A stretch of DNA of 64,000 bases from the NCBI RefSeq assembly GCF_007676705.1, contig NZ_VEBF01000001.1, positions 124,001-188,000 of the forward strand, read 5' to 3'. The notes beneath the pieces were generated by a model. It saw nothing but the letters and a program-made list of their open reading frames with translations, was not told the origin of the DNA and did no database searches. Both the position numbers and the translations under genes were made by a program. This stretch comes from Paenibacillus xylanexedens (GTDB lineage: Bacteria > Bacillota > Bacilli > Paenibacillales > Paenibacillaceae). The stretch's first letter is position 1, and each line of letters begins with the position of its first letter. Below, piece by piece: positions 25,953 to 35,318 of this stretch.

Positions 25953-26327
25953 TTATTCACTCTCACTCTCCAGATCCTTATTGGGGTTTACATCTTCATT
26001 TTGCAGCTCGAAAAGATGGATATACTCGTCGATGACCTGATCAATAGCTTTCAACTCCCCACTGATCATCGGGCGAATATATTCGTACTCCTCCTGTCCA
26101 AGTTGTCGGACAAGCGTTGTTCTCCGATTCTGCATCTGCTCCAGAAATACAAGAATCCGGCCACGACGGAATGTTTGCGCACCACGGCCCCTTTTTCCCT
26201 CATGTTCGCCATGCCCTCTTCCACGTCTGGAACGTTCACCACGTTGCTCATTGTCACTCATATCACGTCTCGTACGCTCACCTTGAAGTACACTTCCATC
26301 GATTTCCTTCAGATCACGATCTCTCAT
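25953..26327 (-). CDS. Arg/Gly-rich hypothetical protein co-transcribed with the ABC exporter
   Basis: A protein of about 124 residues of unknown family. The N-terminal half is charged and repetitive (RGERSRRGRGHGEHEGKRGR), likely disordered and nucleic-acid-binding. The C-terminal half is helical (FRRGRILVFLEQMQNRRTTL, then a long acidic helix ending in ESESE). The latter may be the remains of, or resemble, a small helical regulator, but no helix-turn-helix is clear. The frame opens at 26342, yet ATG 26327 (MRDRDLKEID) sits 4-5 bases after GGGGGTGGG and is preferred. It is the first gene of the exporter operon and may sense or control it. Confidence 0.65.
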   Translation of the reverse strand: MRDRDLKEIDGSVLQGERTRRDMSDNEQRGERSRRGRGHGEHEGKRGRGAQTFRRGRILVFLEQMQNRRTTLVRQLGQEEYEYIRPMISGELKAIDQVIDEYIHLFELQNEDVNPNKDLESESE

Positions 26328-26347
26328 TTTTCCCACCCCCATTACGC

Positions 26348-26410
26348 GTATACATATGTATACAACGCATTCATGTATACGATTGTATACGTGATAAAAA
26401 GAAGTGTCAA
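26348..26410 (-). promoter_or_regulatory. Promoter with repeated GTATAC operators
   Basis: On the minus strand -35 TTGACA (26410-26405), 17-base spacer and -10 TACAAT (26387-26382). Two palindromic blocks overlap or follow it: GTATACGATTGTATAC (26375-26390), covering the -10, and the perfect palindrome GTATACATATGTATAC (26348-26363). Four GTATAC units in 43 bases point to cooperative repressor binding controlling the exporter operon. Confidence 0.75.
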
Positions 26411-26463
26411 CCTAAATTTTCCAATAGATAACGAAGTATGTATATTCACCATCTCCTTAACAG

Positions 26464-26490
26464 AAAAAAGCCGCGATTTCGCGACTTCTT
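26464..26490 (-). terminator. Terminator of the serine hydrolase gene (GCCGC family)
   Basis: On the minus strand GTCGCGA, AA loop, TCGCGGC then TTTTTT, about 65 bases after the stop at 26552. Confidence 0.85.
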
Positions 26491-26551
26491 TTGTTTTTCA
26501 CTATTTTTACTCCTCCGAAAATCACCATCTTTCACTGCACCAAATCTATTG

Positions 26552-28645
26552 TTACTTTTTCAATGAAATTTCAAAAGTGGAGTCAACGTCACCTGCAAAA
26601 ACAATACGCCCGTTTTCCGGCAAAACAACCTCATTCTGACCACTGACTACGGTGTGGTTAATACAAATACCCTTTTGATCATATACGGCAAAAGCGCCAT
26701 TTGCAGGCATTTCAACCGTCATGACTTTTCCTTTCACCGTTGCTGGCACTGAAAACCATCTGGCATATCCGTCTGCTTGAATCGTTGCTAGAGATTGTTT
26801 ACCCGAATAGAGTGGTTGTACCATTTCCTCACTGGCGTAAACGCCCCCTACCGCTGTGACGTACTCTACTCCGTTCATTTTAGCGAAATTAATCTCCTTT
26901 GTATCACGTCCAGCCATGCCAGGGATTTGCAGCTCAGTGACTGCTTCGTTAGCTCCAATAATCTTACTATTGGACATATACCCTGGAGTCTCTTCGTTCA
27001 TATGGAAAGAGAGGATTGGTGATGAATGGAGATAAACGGTTGATGTATACTTCTGATTCACCACGTAATATCTCTTACCTTCACGCTGCTCCCATGTGGC
27101 GTTAACATCTTCGGATATTTCATTGGATTCCAGCTTCTCCGCCGTATATTCTGAGAAAGCCAACTGTCCAAGTCCTGACAAAGATATATAAGATCGAGAC
27201 CACAGATATGTCCGTCCATTGTTCTCCTTAACAAATTTCAACTTTTCTGTGCCTTCATCGTTAACAAAAGTATCATCCGCTGTATAGGTGTATGTTTGAG
27301 CCGAATCACTTGGAGCTGTGAGCGTGGATACCATCATTTGTCCAGCATGATTCATTTCGACCTTCTTAACCGAATTATTGGCACCATACATACCGGCATA
27401 CATGGATACTTCTTTAGGCATATCTGCCTTCACTGGGACGCCAAATGATTTTTCGGGCTTCCGTTCTGTAATAATGCCCTTTTCCTCCAGCGCGCTGAGT
27501 AATAATTCACTCGCAATGAACTGATCTTTGGCACTTGTCCCACCTGATGAGGTAACGGCTGCAGCCAGATTGTATTCCGGCAGTACGATTAATGATGAAT
27601 GATACGATATGGTGTCTCCACCTTTGGTAACGGCCTTGATGCCGTATTCACTGAATGGGTACAGATTTACACTATCCCACCCTAACCCGTAAGATATAGA
27701 CGTATCGCTATCTTCCGGCCACATACCTCTTTTGTATTCTTCTTGAGCCATGGCTTCGACCGACTTACTGGAAAGAATGCCTTGGACCTCTCCCGTGAAG
27801 ATTTGTGAAAATTTCACAAGATCTTCAGCCGTGGAATAAATGCCTCCAGTTGCGATGATATTATAATTCTCTTGTGGAAGCTGACCCTCATACAAAGGAG
27901 AATAGATTCCCGCCATGTCTGCCGTGTCGACCACATCCTGTGGTGTTTTGGTATGCTTCATGTCCAGAGGTTCCGTAAAATATTGGTGTATAAATGCGGT
28001 AAAACTCATGCCGCTAACACGTTCAACCATAATCTCGGCTAACGTAAAACCGTCGTTACTATACACCGAGAATGCGCCGGGATTGGCCTTCAGGTTTTGA
28101 CTCGCCAATTGCTCGAGAAACGTATCATGTAAATACGTATCATTATCCCCGTACAATGTGGCATTGCTGCCTGTGCTGCCCAGTAGACCTGAAGAATGAT
28201 TCAACAGCATGCGTGGGGTAATTTTTGTGTAGCGTTGATCTTTCATCTGAAAATCAGGTAGATAGTTCACAACAGGCAGATCCAAATCCACCTTGCCCTC
28301 ATCAACAAGTTTCATCACTGCCGCTGTAAGAAACATTTTGCTAGTTGATCCTATGCCATAGATCGTATCCGACGTAAGAGACACCTTGTTGTTCTTATCG
28401 TTTTTACCTGTCTGACCGGACACCACAATCTCGCCACCATCCATAAGGGCATATTGCAGGCTTGTGATCCCATGCTTCTCGGTAAGTAACTTGGCTTTCT
28501 CCACCACTATTTTCTTGGTTGGTTCATACGTAAGGTCGCTGCTGTTACCGGCAGCTGGTGCGGCCAGTACTGACATTGGAGCTAACATCGTTAACACCAG
28601 GGTTAAGGCAGCGATAGAAGTTCGTTTTCCCTTTTGTCGTCCCAT
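26552..28645 (-). CDS. Secreted serine hydrolase, beta-lactamase class C / PBP4* fold
   Basis: The 697-residue protein has a signal peptide (1-29, ending VLAAP) and a serine beta-lactamase-like domain to about residue 390. The SxxK motif is S100-T-S-K103, the second motif is Y195-S-N197, and HSSGLLG precedes it. The C-terminal 300 residues are beta-rich and include repeats such as [15 protein letters not shown]; no transmembrane anchor is evident. Such proteins are D-aminopeptidases, esterases or peptidoglycan hydrolases rather than true beta-lactamases. It lies 32 bases after a membrane hydrolase gene, so it is probably in the same transcript, at the end of the two-component/hydrolase locus. 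Confidence 0.87.
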   Translation of the reverse strand: MGRQKGKRTSIAALTLVLTMLAPMSVLAAPAAGNSSDLTYEPTKKIVVEKAKLLTEKHGITSLQYALMDGGEIVVSGQTGKNDKNNKVSLTSDTIYGIGSTSKMFLTAAVMKLVDEGKVDLDLPVVNYLPDFQMKDQRYTKITPRMLLNHSSGLLGSTGSNATLYGDNDTYLHDTFLEQLASQNLKANPGAFSVYSNDGFTLAEIMVERVSGMSFTAFIHQYFTEPLDMKHTKTPQDVVDTADMAGIYSPLYEGQLPQENYNIIATGGIYSTAEDLVKFSQIFTGEVQGILSSKSVEAMAQEEYKRGMWPEDSDTSISYGLGWDSVNLYPFSEYGIKAVTKGGDTISYHSSLIVLPEYNLAAAVTSSGGTSAKDQFIASELLLSALEEKGIITERKPEKSFGVPVKADMPKEVSMYAGMYGANNSVKKVEMNHAGQMMVSTLTAPSDSAQTYTYTADDTFVNDEGTEKLKFVKENNGRTYLWSRSYISLSGLGQLAFSEYTAEKLESNEISEDVNATWEQREGKRYYVVNQKYTSTVYLHSSPILSFHMNEETPGYMSNSKIIGANEAVTELQIPGMAGRDTKEINFAKMNGVEYVTAVGGVYASEEMVQPLYSGKQSLATIQADGYARWFSVPATVKGKVMTVEMPANGAFAVYDQKGICINHTVVSGQNEVVLPENGRIVFAGDVDSTFEISLKK

Positions 28646-28677
28646 TCACATCATCTCCTGAATTTTAAGTGTTTTGG

Positions 28678-30135
28678 TTATTTGATTTCTTCTGGGTCTA
28701 CAAATTTCACCTCCGGATACAAGTCGTTTGGTCCCTGAATCAGATCTCCACCCGTTCCTTTCAATTGCTTATTAAAGAAATCGAGTACATATTGATTTAC
28801 GATGTTTGATCCTCTCTTACCATTGATGTCTCCTGTGATCCCGGACAGTTTAACCAGCTCAGAATAGAATTGAAGGTCCGTGAAATTGAAGTGCTGGGTT
28901 CCTTCTATATAAATCACATTTCCCCCATGATTGATAACATTTTTCATAATGTGCAGCTCATCTGAAAGAAATTTAGTTACTTCATCATCTGAATTTCTAT
29001 CCACTTCAAAATTGGCTAACCAGTCTTCAAAATTTCCCGATCGGATGAACATAAACGGCTTGTTTATATCATCTCTATTTTCCACTTCATATAGTGACCC
29101 ATCCATATTAACCCCGGCCTTGATTCTCTGATCTAAATACGTTGCATTAAACGCGGTTGCACCCCCAAAAGAATGCCCCATCGCGCCTATGTTATTTAAA
29201 TCGATCTTCCCTTTAAATTGACTTTCGATTGCACCTGAATTCAGCTTTTCGATTTGATCGATTACAAACTCCACGTCTTTCGTCCATATATTCCCTGTTT
29301 TTGTACGTTCATCTAGTGTAGTCGTACTTTTTTTATAATCCGTTACACGGCCATCTGGAAAAAGGGTAGCAAAGGTGCTATACGTATGATCGATGGTGAC
29401 CACGATAAACCCATGACTGGCCAGATTCTCCGCCTGTGATGCTTGTAGAACTCTACTGGTTCCCATACCATGAGATAGCAGTACCACGGGATAAGGACTT
29501 GCAGAAGGTAATATTTCTACATTTTCATAAGAGTTGGTTTGGCTATACTTCCAGTAGTCGAGAACAAATTCGGGCAGTTTTAAAGAAGCAGAGAAGCTCT
29601 GAATATACTTTTTGAACATTTCTTTATCTTTTGGAAACAGCGTGTCACGCTTGATATTATTCCTATTTTCAGTAGGGTACCAAACTTGAACCATTAGTTC
29701 CCTCTTATCGCTTTGATCTTCAGTGAAGATTTCGTCTCTGTTCTGGTCCGTTAAATGAAATGTTTGAGTTCCCACTTTCTCTGGACCATCCGGCTTCGGC
29801 AAATTAAAGACAGGTAAGTATACAGACAAGGCAGTAGAACCAACCAGCAGAATGACAATCAGGGAAGATACACTATATTTCAAGAACTTCCCTATTTTTA
29901 GATTCATCATCTTTTCGGAATGTCTGAGTAAAACAATAATTATGAATAGAGCCGTCATGATATATACCAAAAGCAACTGCCATCTGTATCCCTCAACTAA
30001 AAATTGAACTACGAGTATAACGCTGCTTCCTATCCCCAAACCCAATCCTGTTTTCTTTGCACTTCTTGTAATAAATAGTAGGTCTACGAGTAAAGCCAAA
30101 CAGGATAGAACTAACAGTATCTCAAATAATCTCAA
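28678..30135 (-). CDS. Membrane-anchored alpha/beta hydrolase, PAF-acetylhydrolase-like
   Basis: The 485-residue protein starts with about four membrane helices (residues 3-110) followed by an extracytoplasmic or cytoplasmic hydrolase domain. The nucleophile is S322 in IGAMGHSFGGATAF; the oxyanion segment PVVLLSHGMGTSRV and the late histidine in EGTQHFNFTDLQFYS complete the pattern of platelet-activating-factor acetylhydrolase isoform II-like enzymes, which cleave short acyl esters of phospholipids. It stands between the two small hydrolases and the serine hydrolase, all on one strand. Confidence 0.85.
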   Translation of the reverse strand: MRLFEILLVLSCLALLVDLLFITRSAKKTGLGLGIGSSVILVVQFLVEGYRWQLLLVYIMTALFIIIVLLRHSEKMMNLKIGKFLKYSVSSLIVILLVGSTALSVYLPVFNLPKPDGPEKVGTQTFHLTDQNRDEIFTEDQSDKRELMVQVWYPTENRNNIKRDTLFPKDKEMFKKYIQSFSASLKLPEFVLDYWKYSQTNSYENVEILPSASPYPVVLLSHGMGTSRVLQASQAENLASHGFIVVTIDHTYSTFATLFPDGRVTDYKKSTTTLDERTKTGNIWTKDVEFVIDQIEKLNSGAIESQFKGKIDLNNIGAMGHSFGGATAFNATYLDQRIKAGVNMDGSLYEVENRDDINKPFMFIRSGNFEDWLANFEVDRNSDDEVTKFLSDELHIMKNVINHGGNVIYIEGTQHFNFTDLQFYSELVKLSGITGDINGKRGSNIVNQYVLDFFNKQLKGTGGDLIQGPNDLYPEVKFVDPEEIK

Positions 30136-30263
30136 TTGAATTCCTCTCTCTCATCACGGCAGCGGCCAAATTAATCGTATTATGGAAAAACCACCCCTCA
30201 GGACAGTTTTCCAAATTCATTCACGCACATCTGTTAAATCACGAATGTACTTTTACAGAATTG

Positions 30264-31193
30264 TTACTTCGCTTCGTTCATGAATGCTCTAACATCTTCA
30301 GCTATTTCTTTAAATAACGTATGGTGCAAGTAATGCTCGCCATCCATGGTGATTACTTTTCCATGTACCGAATCTTTGATCTGCCCTTCATGCAGCGGTA
30401 TCCATCCTTCTACACCTTCATTATTGGCTTGTACAAAGAGAAGAAGTGGAAGGTCCCTAGGGAAGGTTAAACCTTGAGCACCTTTAAAATTGGAAGCAAT
30501 ATGGTCCATCTCATTTAACATCGTGGGACTATTTGAGTTTTTACTCGACAGCATTTTCATCTGTTCTACGGTATGTTCATCAAATGGGAGTCCCGCATAA
30601 GGATCTTCACCAAATTTGACTACTAATCTTTGGAGACCTGATTTTTTAAGAAATGCGAACATTTTTGTAGGTAACTTGGCATCCATACCCGGTTGGGTTG
30701 AAACACTGCTATCAATTCCGACAAATGCCGTCACCTCATCCGGATATTTGTTCACATAATCAATGCCGTAAATGCCTGCAATGGAGTGGCCCATCAGCAT
30801 GTATTTGTTAATATCAAGTTGCTGCAGAGCTTCATGAACTTCACTTACGATGTTCTCTGTGGTTCGTTCTTTTTCAGTCTCATCGCTCAATCCATAACCG
30901 AAAGGTTCAACTGCAACAACTTTGTAATATGGTGATAGTTCATCGATGAGCATTTTAAAATCAAGCGCCGGTGCAGCTGTTCCATATCCCGGAAGAAGCA
31001 CAATGGTTTCCTTGCCTTCGCCTTGAATGAGCACATTCATATTTTTCCCGTCTACAGATACATGCTGACCATAGGAATCTATTTTCTTGGCCTCTGAATT
31101 ACTACTGACCACATTTGTGATATAAACAATAGTTAGAAATAGAATAACGGCGATTACGATTGCTCCTACTATTTTCAGTATCATGTTTCTCAC
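30264..31193 (-). CDS. Membrane-anchored alpha/beta hydrolase B (tandem paralogue; start probably upstream)
   Basis: At least 309 residues: one N-terminal membrane helix (AIVIAVILFLTIVYI) then an alpha/beta hydrolase with TIVLLPGYGTAAPALDFK, the nucleophile S137 in MGHSIAG and a terminal His in GEHYLHH. It is clearly paralogous to the gene at 31378. The GTG at 31193 and ATG at 31184 lack a ribosome binding site. The frame stays open upstream to a CTG at 31247 placed 9 bases after AGGAG. The extra 18 residues (ending KNRSKAKKV) align with the paralogue's true N-terminus (KSKTKKV), so a CUG start is likely. A shared 71-base promoter block lies upstream. Confidence 0.9.
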   Translation of the reverse strand: MRNMILKIVGAIVIAVILFLTIVYITNVVSSNSEAKKIDSYGQHVSVDGKNMNVLIQGEGKETIVLLPGYGTAAPALDFKMLIDELSPYYKVVAVEPFGYGLSDETEKERTTENIVSEVHEALQQLDINKYMLMGHSIAGIYGIDYVNKYPDEVTAFVGIDSSVSTQPGMDAKLPTKMFAFLKKSGLQRLVVKFGEDPYAGLPFDEHTVEQMKMLSSKNSNSPTMLNEMDHIASNFKGAQGLTFPRDLPLLLFVQANNEGVEGWIPLHEGQIKDSVHGKVITMDGEHYLHHTLFKEIAEDVRAFMNEAK

Positions 31194-31294
31194 TTTTTTG
31201 GCCTTTGATCTATTCTTTGTTTTCTTTTCCGCTAGCTGCGTCGTCAGTGTTATCTTCTCCTGTCTTGAACTGGTAGTTCGGTTGTTTTCTTTGC

Positions 31295-31365
31295 TGCTAA
31301 TGAAATCTTATCCAATGAAAATGTACTCCCCGTGACGTCAATATGAACTGAATATGAACAAGCCA
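31295..31365 (-). promoter_or_regulatory. Regulatory block with 11-bp direct repeats, upstream of hydrolase B
   Basis: This 71-base stretch is about 75 percent identical to 32400-32470 upstream of hydrolase A. On the minus strand both contain GTTCATATT repeated with an 11-base period and a third degenerate copy, then GGGAGTACATT and a possible -10 (TAAGAT). Tandem repeats one helical turn apart are typical of OmpR-family response regulators, and such a regulator is encoded at 33948. Confidence 0.6.
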
Positions 31366-31377
31366 ATTCATTCATAT

Positions 31378-32364
31378 TTACTGCTGCGTCATAAATCCCC
31401 TGAATTTTTCAGCAATTTCTTTGGCATGGGAACGATACAAATAATGATTTGCTTCCAGCAGCACCACTTCACCACGCACAGAGTTCTCTATTAACTTCTC
31501 GTGTTCGGGAACCCAATTGTCTGCTGCAGGATGATTCTTTTGAACAAAGAAAAGAACCGGGAGATTAACAGGGAAAGTTAGCTGTTCAGCTGCTTTAAAG
31601 TTGGAATACATACTTTCTGCCTCATTTAATTGAGTCGTATTATACATATTTTTGCGTATCAGAATGTTCAACTGTTCTTTCGTTTGCTCATCATAAGGCA
31701 GTCCATCATAAGGGTCAGCACTCAATTTCAGTTGCACTCGGGCGAAACCTAAGTTGCGGAACCATTTAATCGGTTGTGTATCTGATGAATCAATCTTCTG
31801 TTCACTTATCGTTGGAACACTGCTATCCAGCCCGACATATGCACTTACTTCATCTGCATATTTGTTCACGTAGTCCAGGCTATAGATCCCCGAAATGGAA
31901 TGACCCATGAGAATATACCGATCAATATGTAGACTTTGTAACGCTCCATGAATTTCACTGACGATATTTGCTGTACTGCGTTCCTTTTCGGTCTGATCGC
32001 TCAATCCGTAACCAAAGGGCTCAACAACGACGACTTTATAATATGGAGATAATTCGGAGATAAGAGGCTTAAAATCAAGCGCTGGTGCCGCTGTTCCAAA
32101 ACCAGGCAGAAGCACAATCGTTTCCTCGCCTTCGCCTTGAATAAACACATTCATATTTTTCCCGTCTACGGATACATGTTGACCATACGGCTCCATTCTT
32201 TTTTGCTCCGAATAACTGCTGATTTTATTGACGGTATATACGATAGCTACAAAAAGTAAGATTGCTATAATGATTGCGCATAGTACTTTAAACAAAATGC
32301 CTAACACTTTCTTTGTTTTGCTTTTACTCTGTACTTCTTTGTCTGCTTGTTGATTCACATTCAT
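31378..32364 (-). CDS. Membrane-anchored alpha/beta hydrolase A (tandem paralogue)
   Basis: A 328-residue protein with a short basic N-terminus (KSKTKKV), one membrane helix (about 24-46) and an alpha/beta hydrolase domain. Motifs are TIVLLPGFGTAAPALDFK, VVEPFGYGLSDQTEKERS, nucleophile S156 in MGHSISG, and a final His in EANHYLYR. It is the sister of hydrolase B and was evidently duplicated together with its promoter block. Location and topology suggest hydrolysis of a substrate at the membrane; the chemistry is unknown. It lies directly downstream of the two-component system on the same strand, separated by a terminator. Confidence 0.9.
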   Translation of the reverse strand: MNVNQQADKEVQSKSKTKKVLGILFKVLCAIIIAILLFVAIVYTVNKISSYSEQKRMEPYGQHVSVDGKNMNVFIQGEGEETIVLLPGFGTAAPALDFKPLISELSPYYKVVVVEPFGYGLSDQTEKERSTANIVSEIHGALQSLHIDRYILMGHSISGIYSLDYVNKYADEVSAYVGLDSSVPTISEQKIDSSDTQPIKWFRNLGFARVQLKLSADPYDGLPYDEQTKEQLNILIRKNMYNTTQLNEAESMYSNFKAAEQLTFPVNLPVLFFVQKNHPAADNWVPEHEKLIENSVRGEVVLLEANHYLYRSHAKEIAEKFRGFMTQQ

Positions 32365-32399
32365 CTGCTCCTATCCTCATCTGTATATTGGCCTAGCAG

Positions 32400-32470
32400 G
32401 CTGCTAATGCAATCCTAATCATCAAAGATGTACTCCCTATGACCATAATATGAACGGAATATGAACAAGC
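32400..32470 (-). promoter_or_regulatory. Regulatory block with 11-bp direct repeats, upstream of hydrolase A
   Basis: Homologous to 31295-31365. On the plus strand the repeats read AATATGAACGG and AATATGAACAA, preceded by a weaker TATGACCAT unit. The block starts 36 bases from the hydrolase A start codon and ends at the terminator of the two-component operon. Confidence 0.6.
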
Positions 32471-32477
32471 AAAAAAA

Positions 32478-32523
32478 ATGCCATGTGTAACATACAAGGA
32501 AGCTTGCATGTTACACATGGCAT
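32478..32523 (-). terminator. Terminator of the two-component operon
   Basis: Arms ATGCCATGTGTAACAT (32478-32493) and ATGTTACACATGGCAT (32508-32523) pair perfectly over 16 bp. On the minus strand the stem is followed by eight T residues. Confidence 0.9.
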
Positions 32524-32580
32524 GATAATTCGGTCTAGATACTCCGAAGGATATTCTATTCATTTACCTATCCTGTGAGC

Positions 32581-33951
32581 CTAACTATCCGTTGGTGGAT
32601 GGATTGGCAACGTGATCATAAAGGTCGTGCCTTGACCAGGTTCGCTTTCCACTCGGATGTCACCCTGATGAAGGGATACGATCTGTTTAACGATTGCTAG
32701 TCCCATACCACTCCCATCGTATTTACGACTGTGGGAACGATCTGCCTTGAAAAAACGGTCGAATATACGCTTCTGATCTTCCAGGGGAATTCCAATGCCC
32801 GTGTCGGATATTCGAACAGTCACATTTTTGAAGTCCTCTTCGATACTGACTTTAATCATACCGCCATCCTCGGAAAACTTGATGCTATTTCCGATGATGT
32901 TTGTCCATACCTGATTTAACTGATCGTGATCAGCCGTTACCTTCACGTTCTCCAAATCAAGCTCGAAATGAATGTTGCGCCCAGACCATTGAGGCTGAAG
33001 CGCAACGATGACCCGCCTGATCTGTTCATCAAGGCTTAAGGTGGTGAGCCGTAGTTGCTGTGACTGCGATTCAAGCAAACTCAGCTTGAGCAGGCTATCG
33101 CTCATTTTGGACATTCTTTTTGCTTCTGAGATGATAATATCTAGGTAACGGTTTCGCTCTTGTTCTGAGAGATTTACTTGCTTCAGTGCCGAAGCGTAAC
33201 CGGATATCGAGGTGAGCGGAGACTGAACCTCATGCGAAACATTGGTAACGAATTCCCTGCGCATCTGCTCCAACTGCTGAAGATCATGCATCATTTCTTC
33301 AAAGCTGCGGGCCAATGTACCAATCTCCGTCGTTTGTTTAATGTTCAGCTTGACGTTGAAATCTCCAGCTGCAATCCGTTTGGTCGCTTTGGTCAATTTT
33401 TTGATCGGTCTAACCAGATATACAGAAGCAACCACAATCAACAAACTTCCTACAATCAAGGAACAGCTTGCAAAAATCAATCCAAACTGGACCACAAAAG
33501 AGGCTGAGGGCGGTGAGAGTGTTTCTAGAAACATCGCTCTTGTACCCGTTTCCGTCTTGATCGGTAGCCCCAAAAGAACGGTAGCGATACCTTTAGGTGT
33601 GTCCTGCACAACCCCTCCGTTTAACACCTTCTTGAGTTGATCCGTCGATACGGGGGATGATTTATGTTCGTTAAGCTTCCCATAAGACTGGAAATTGCCC
33701 GTTGCATCATAAATTCGAATATGATACGAATCAAGTTGTTTCATTCTACTAACGAATGATTCTGCTTCATCAGTAGGCAGCGTCTTATAAATCTGCACAA
33801 CGTCCTGGCCAAAGTTGCGTATGTTAATTTGAGCATTTTCATTCAATTGATCTTCGAACATCCAGGTTGACATAAAAAATGAAATAATCGTGCCTGTGAT
33901 GACTGACACCAGAAAGGTCAGAACAACACGAATATATAAGGATCTGATCAT
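32581..33951 (-). CDS. Sensor histidine kinase
   Basis: A 456-residue kinase: membrane helix 1 (about 8-28), an extracytoplasmic sensor of about 125 residues, membrane helix 2 (about 153-180), a HAMP linker (RPIKKLTKATKRIAAGDF), the dimerisation domain with H240 in NVSHEVQSPLTSISG, and a full ATPase domain (N box DQLNQVWTNIIGNSIKFSED, G1 DTGIGIP, F box, G2 GSGMGLAIVK). It overlaps the response regulator stop by 4 bases and pairs with it. The adjacent hydrolase genes with repeated operator motifs are the likely targets. The signal is unknown. Confidence 0.95.
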   Translation of the reverse strand: MIRSLYIRVVLTFLVSVITGTIISFFMSTWMFEDQLNENAQINIRNFGQDVVQIYKTLPTDEAESFVSRMKQLDSYHIRIYDATGNFQSYGKLNEHKSSPVSTDQLKKVLNGGVVQDTPKGIATVLLGLPIKTETGTRAMFLETLSPPSASFVVQFGLIFASCSLIVGSLLIVVASVYLVRPIKKLTKATKRIAAGDFNVKLNIKQTTEIGTLARSFEEMMHDLQQLEQMRREFVTNVSHEVQSPLTSISGYASALKQVNLSEQERNRYLDIIISEAKRMSKMSDSLLKLSLLESQSQQLRLTTLSLDEQIRRVIVALQPQWSGRNIHFELDLENVKVTADHDQLNQVWTNIIGNSIKFSEDGGMIKVSIEEDFKNVTVRISDTGIGIPLEDQKRIFDRFFKADRSHSRKYDGSGMGLAIVKQIVSLHQGDIRVESEPGQGTTFMITLPIHPPTDS

Positions 33952-34622
33952 TCATAGACCTCAAGTCTGTACCCTAACCCACGCACCGTTTCAATCCGAA
34001 AATCAGGTGTTGTCGCGAATCGTTCGCGCAGGCGTTTAATATGTACGTCTATTGTTCGATCATCTCCCGCGTAATCAATACCCCATATCTGATCGATTAA
34101 TTGCTCACGTGTATAGACTTGTCCTGGTGTTCCAGCAAGCTTATACAGCAATTCGAACTCCTTAAGTGGTAACGTAAGCGACTCCGTGCCTCTCATCACC
34201 TTATACGTCTGACGGTCCAGAATGACGTTGCCAAACTGGATTGTATGTGTAGAGCCGATTTTGTATCGTTTCAGTAATGCTCGGACACGAGCGGTCAGCT
34301 CTAATGGATCAAACGGTTTGGTCAAATAATCATCCGTACCCAGTTCGAATCCTTTCACCTTCTCCCAAGTCTCTCCTCTCGCCGTCAGCATGAGTAACGG
34401 AAGGTCGGGATTGGCTCTTCGGAGTTCTTTGCACAGTGCCCAGCCGTCCATGACAGGCATCATAATATCTAGCACAACCAGATCAACTGCAGTTTCACCA
34501 TACACGGTGAGAGCTTCCTTGCCGTCCGCAGCTTCCACAGTGGTGAATCCATCGTTTTTGAGAAATAGACAGACGAGTTCGCGAATGTTCGCATCGTCAT
34601 CTGCAACAAGTATAGTAGCCAT
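33948..34622 (-). CDS. OmpR-family response regulator
   Basis: A 224-residue regulator. The receiver domain has the acidic pair VADDD, the phosphorylated D52 in VVLDIMMPVMDGW, Thr in LMLTARGE and Lys in YLTKPFDP. The C-terminal winged helix (TLPLKEFELLYKLAGTPGQV; DRTIDVHIKRLRERF) is OmpR/PhoB type. It is the first gene of the two-component operon and is coupled to the kinase by a 4-base overlap. The 11-bp repeats upstream of both hydrolase genes are its best candidate binding sites. Confidence 0.95.
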   Translation of the reverse strand: MATILVADDDANIRELVCLFLKNDGFTTVEAADGKEALTVYGETAVDLVVLDIMMPVMDGWALCKELRRANPDLPLLMLTARGETWEKVKGFELGTDDYLTKPFDPLELTARVRALLKRYKIGSTHTIQFGNVILDRQTYKVMRGTESLTLPLKEFELLYKLAGTPGQVYTREQLIDQIWGIDYAGDDRTIDVHIKRLRERFATTPDFRIETVRGLGYRLEVYE

Positions 34623-34693
34623 ATGTTTTTTCTGTCCTCTCCGTTACCTTTAAATATATGGTTCAACTTATATAGAATAATAAAAAATCCTGC

Positions 34694-35227
34694 TCATAGT
34701 AATTCCACAGCAAACATCGTATGTTCTTTCAACGTTCCCTGGATTGGCACAGGCTGTGACCCATTCTCCTTGAATCCTGCTTTTTGAAGGACACGGATGG
34801 AGCCTGTATTATCAGGTACAGCGCCAGCTTCGATTCGAGTAATTTCAGTTTCGTGTTTGGCAAATTCCAGTACACATTGCAGGGCTTCGCTCATATATCC
34901 TTTTCCCTGATGCAGAATATCCGTTACATAACCAACGATCCATTTTGGACTAGCATCCAGTACGATCTCGAACACTGAAATCTCACCAACGAGTTCATCC
35001 GTTGTATTCAGAAAAATGCCAAAGGAATATCGTTTCCCGTCTTCTCTTTTCTTGTCCCAGCTCTCAATGAGTGACCTTTGTCCTTCCAAGCTGTAGAAAG
35101 ACTCTTCCCGATTACTTGCAGAGATTCTTTCAATTTCCGCACGATTGCGAACCTGTAAATCCAGAAGCAATGCTGCATCTTCCACCTTCCAAAAGCGCAC
35201 ATAGACACGGTCTGCGCTATATTTCAT
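34694..35227 (-). CDS. GNAT-family N-acetyltransferase (RimJ/RimL type)
   Basis: A 177-residue protein with the RimJ-like layout: VYVRFWKVEDAALLLDLQVR, a middle GEISVFEIVLDASPKWIVGY, the acetyl-CoA loop ILHQGKGYMSEAL and the late GSIRVLQKAGFKENGS. It should transfer an acetyl group to a protein N-terminus, antibiotic or small amine; the acceptor cannot be told. It is a single gene upstream of the two-component operon. Confidence 0.9.
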   Translation of the reverse strand: MKYSADRVYVRFWKVEDAALLLDLQVRNRAEIERISASNREESFYSLEGQRSLIESWDKKREDGKRYSFGIFLNTTDELVGEISVFEIVLDASPKWIVGYVTDILHQGKGYMSEALQCVLEFAKHETEITRIEAGAVPDNTGSIRVLQKAGFKENGSQPVPIQGTLKEHTMFAVELL

Positions 35228-35318
35228 TACATTAGTCCTCCTCTGTTATGTATAGTCGCATAGAGCTGCCCTTTGCTATTCATTTGACCCAGTTCACCGT
35301 CTGAGTATTGTAGTCTAA

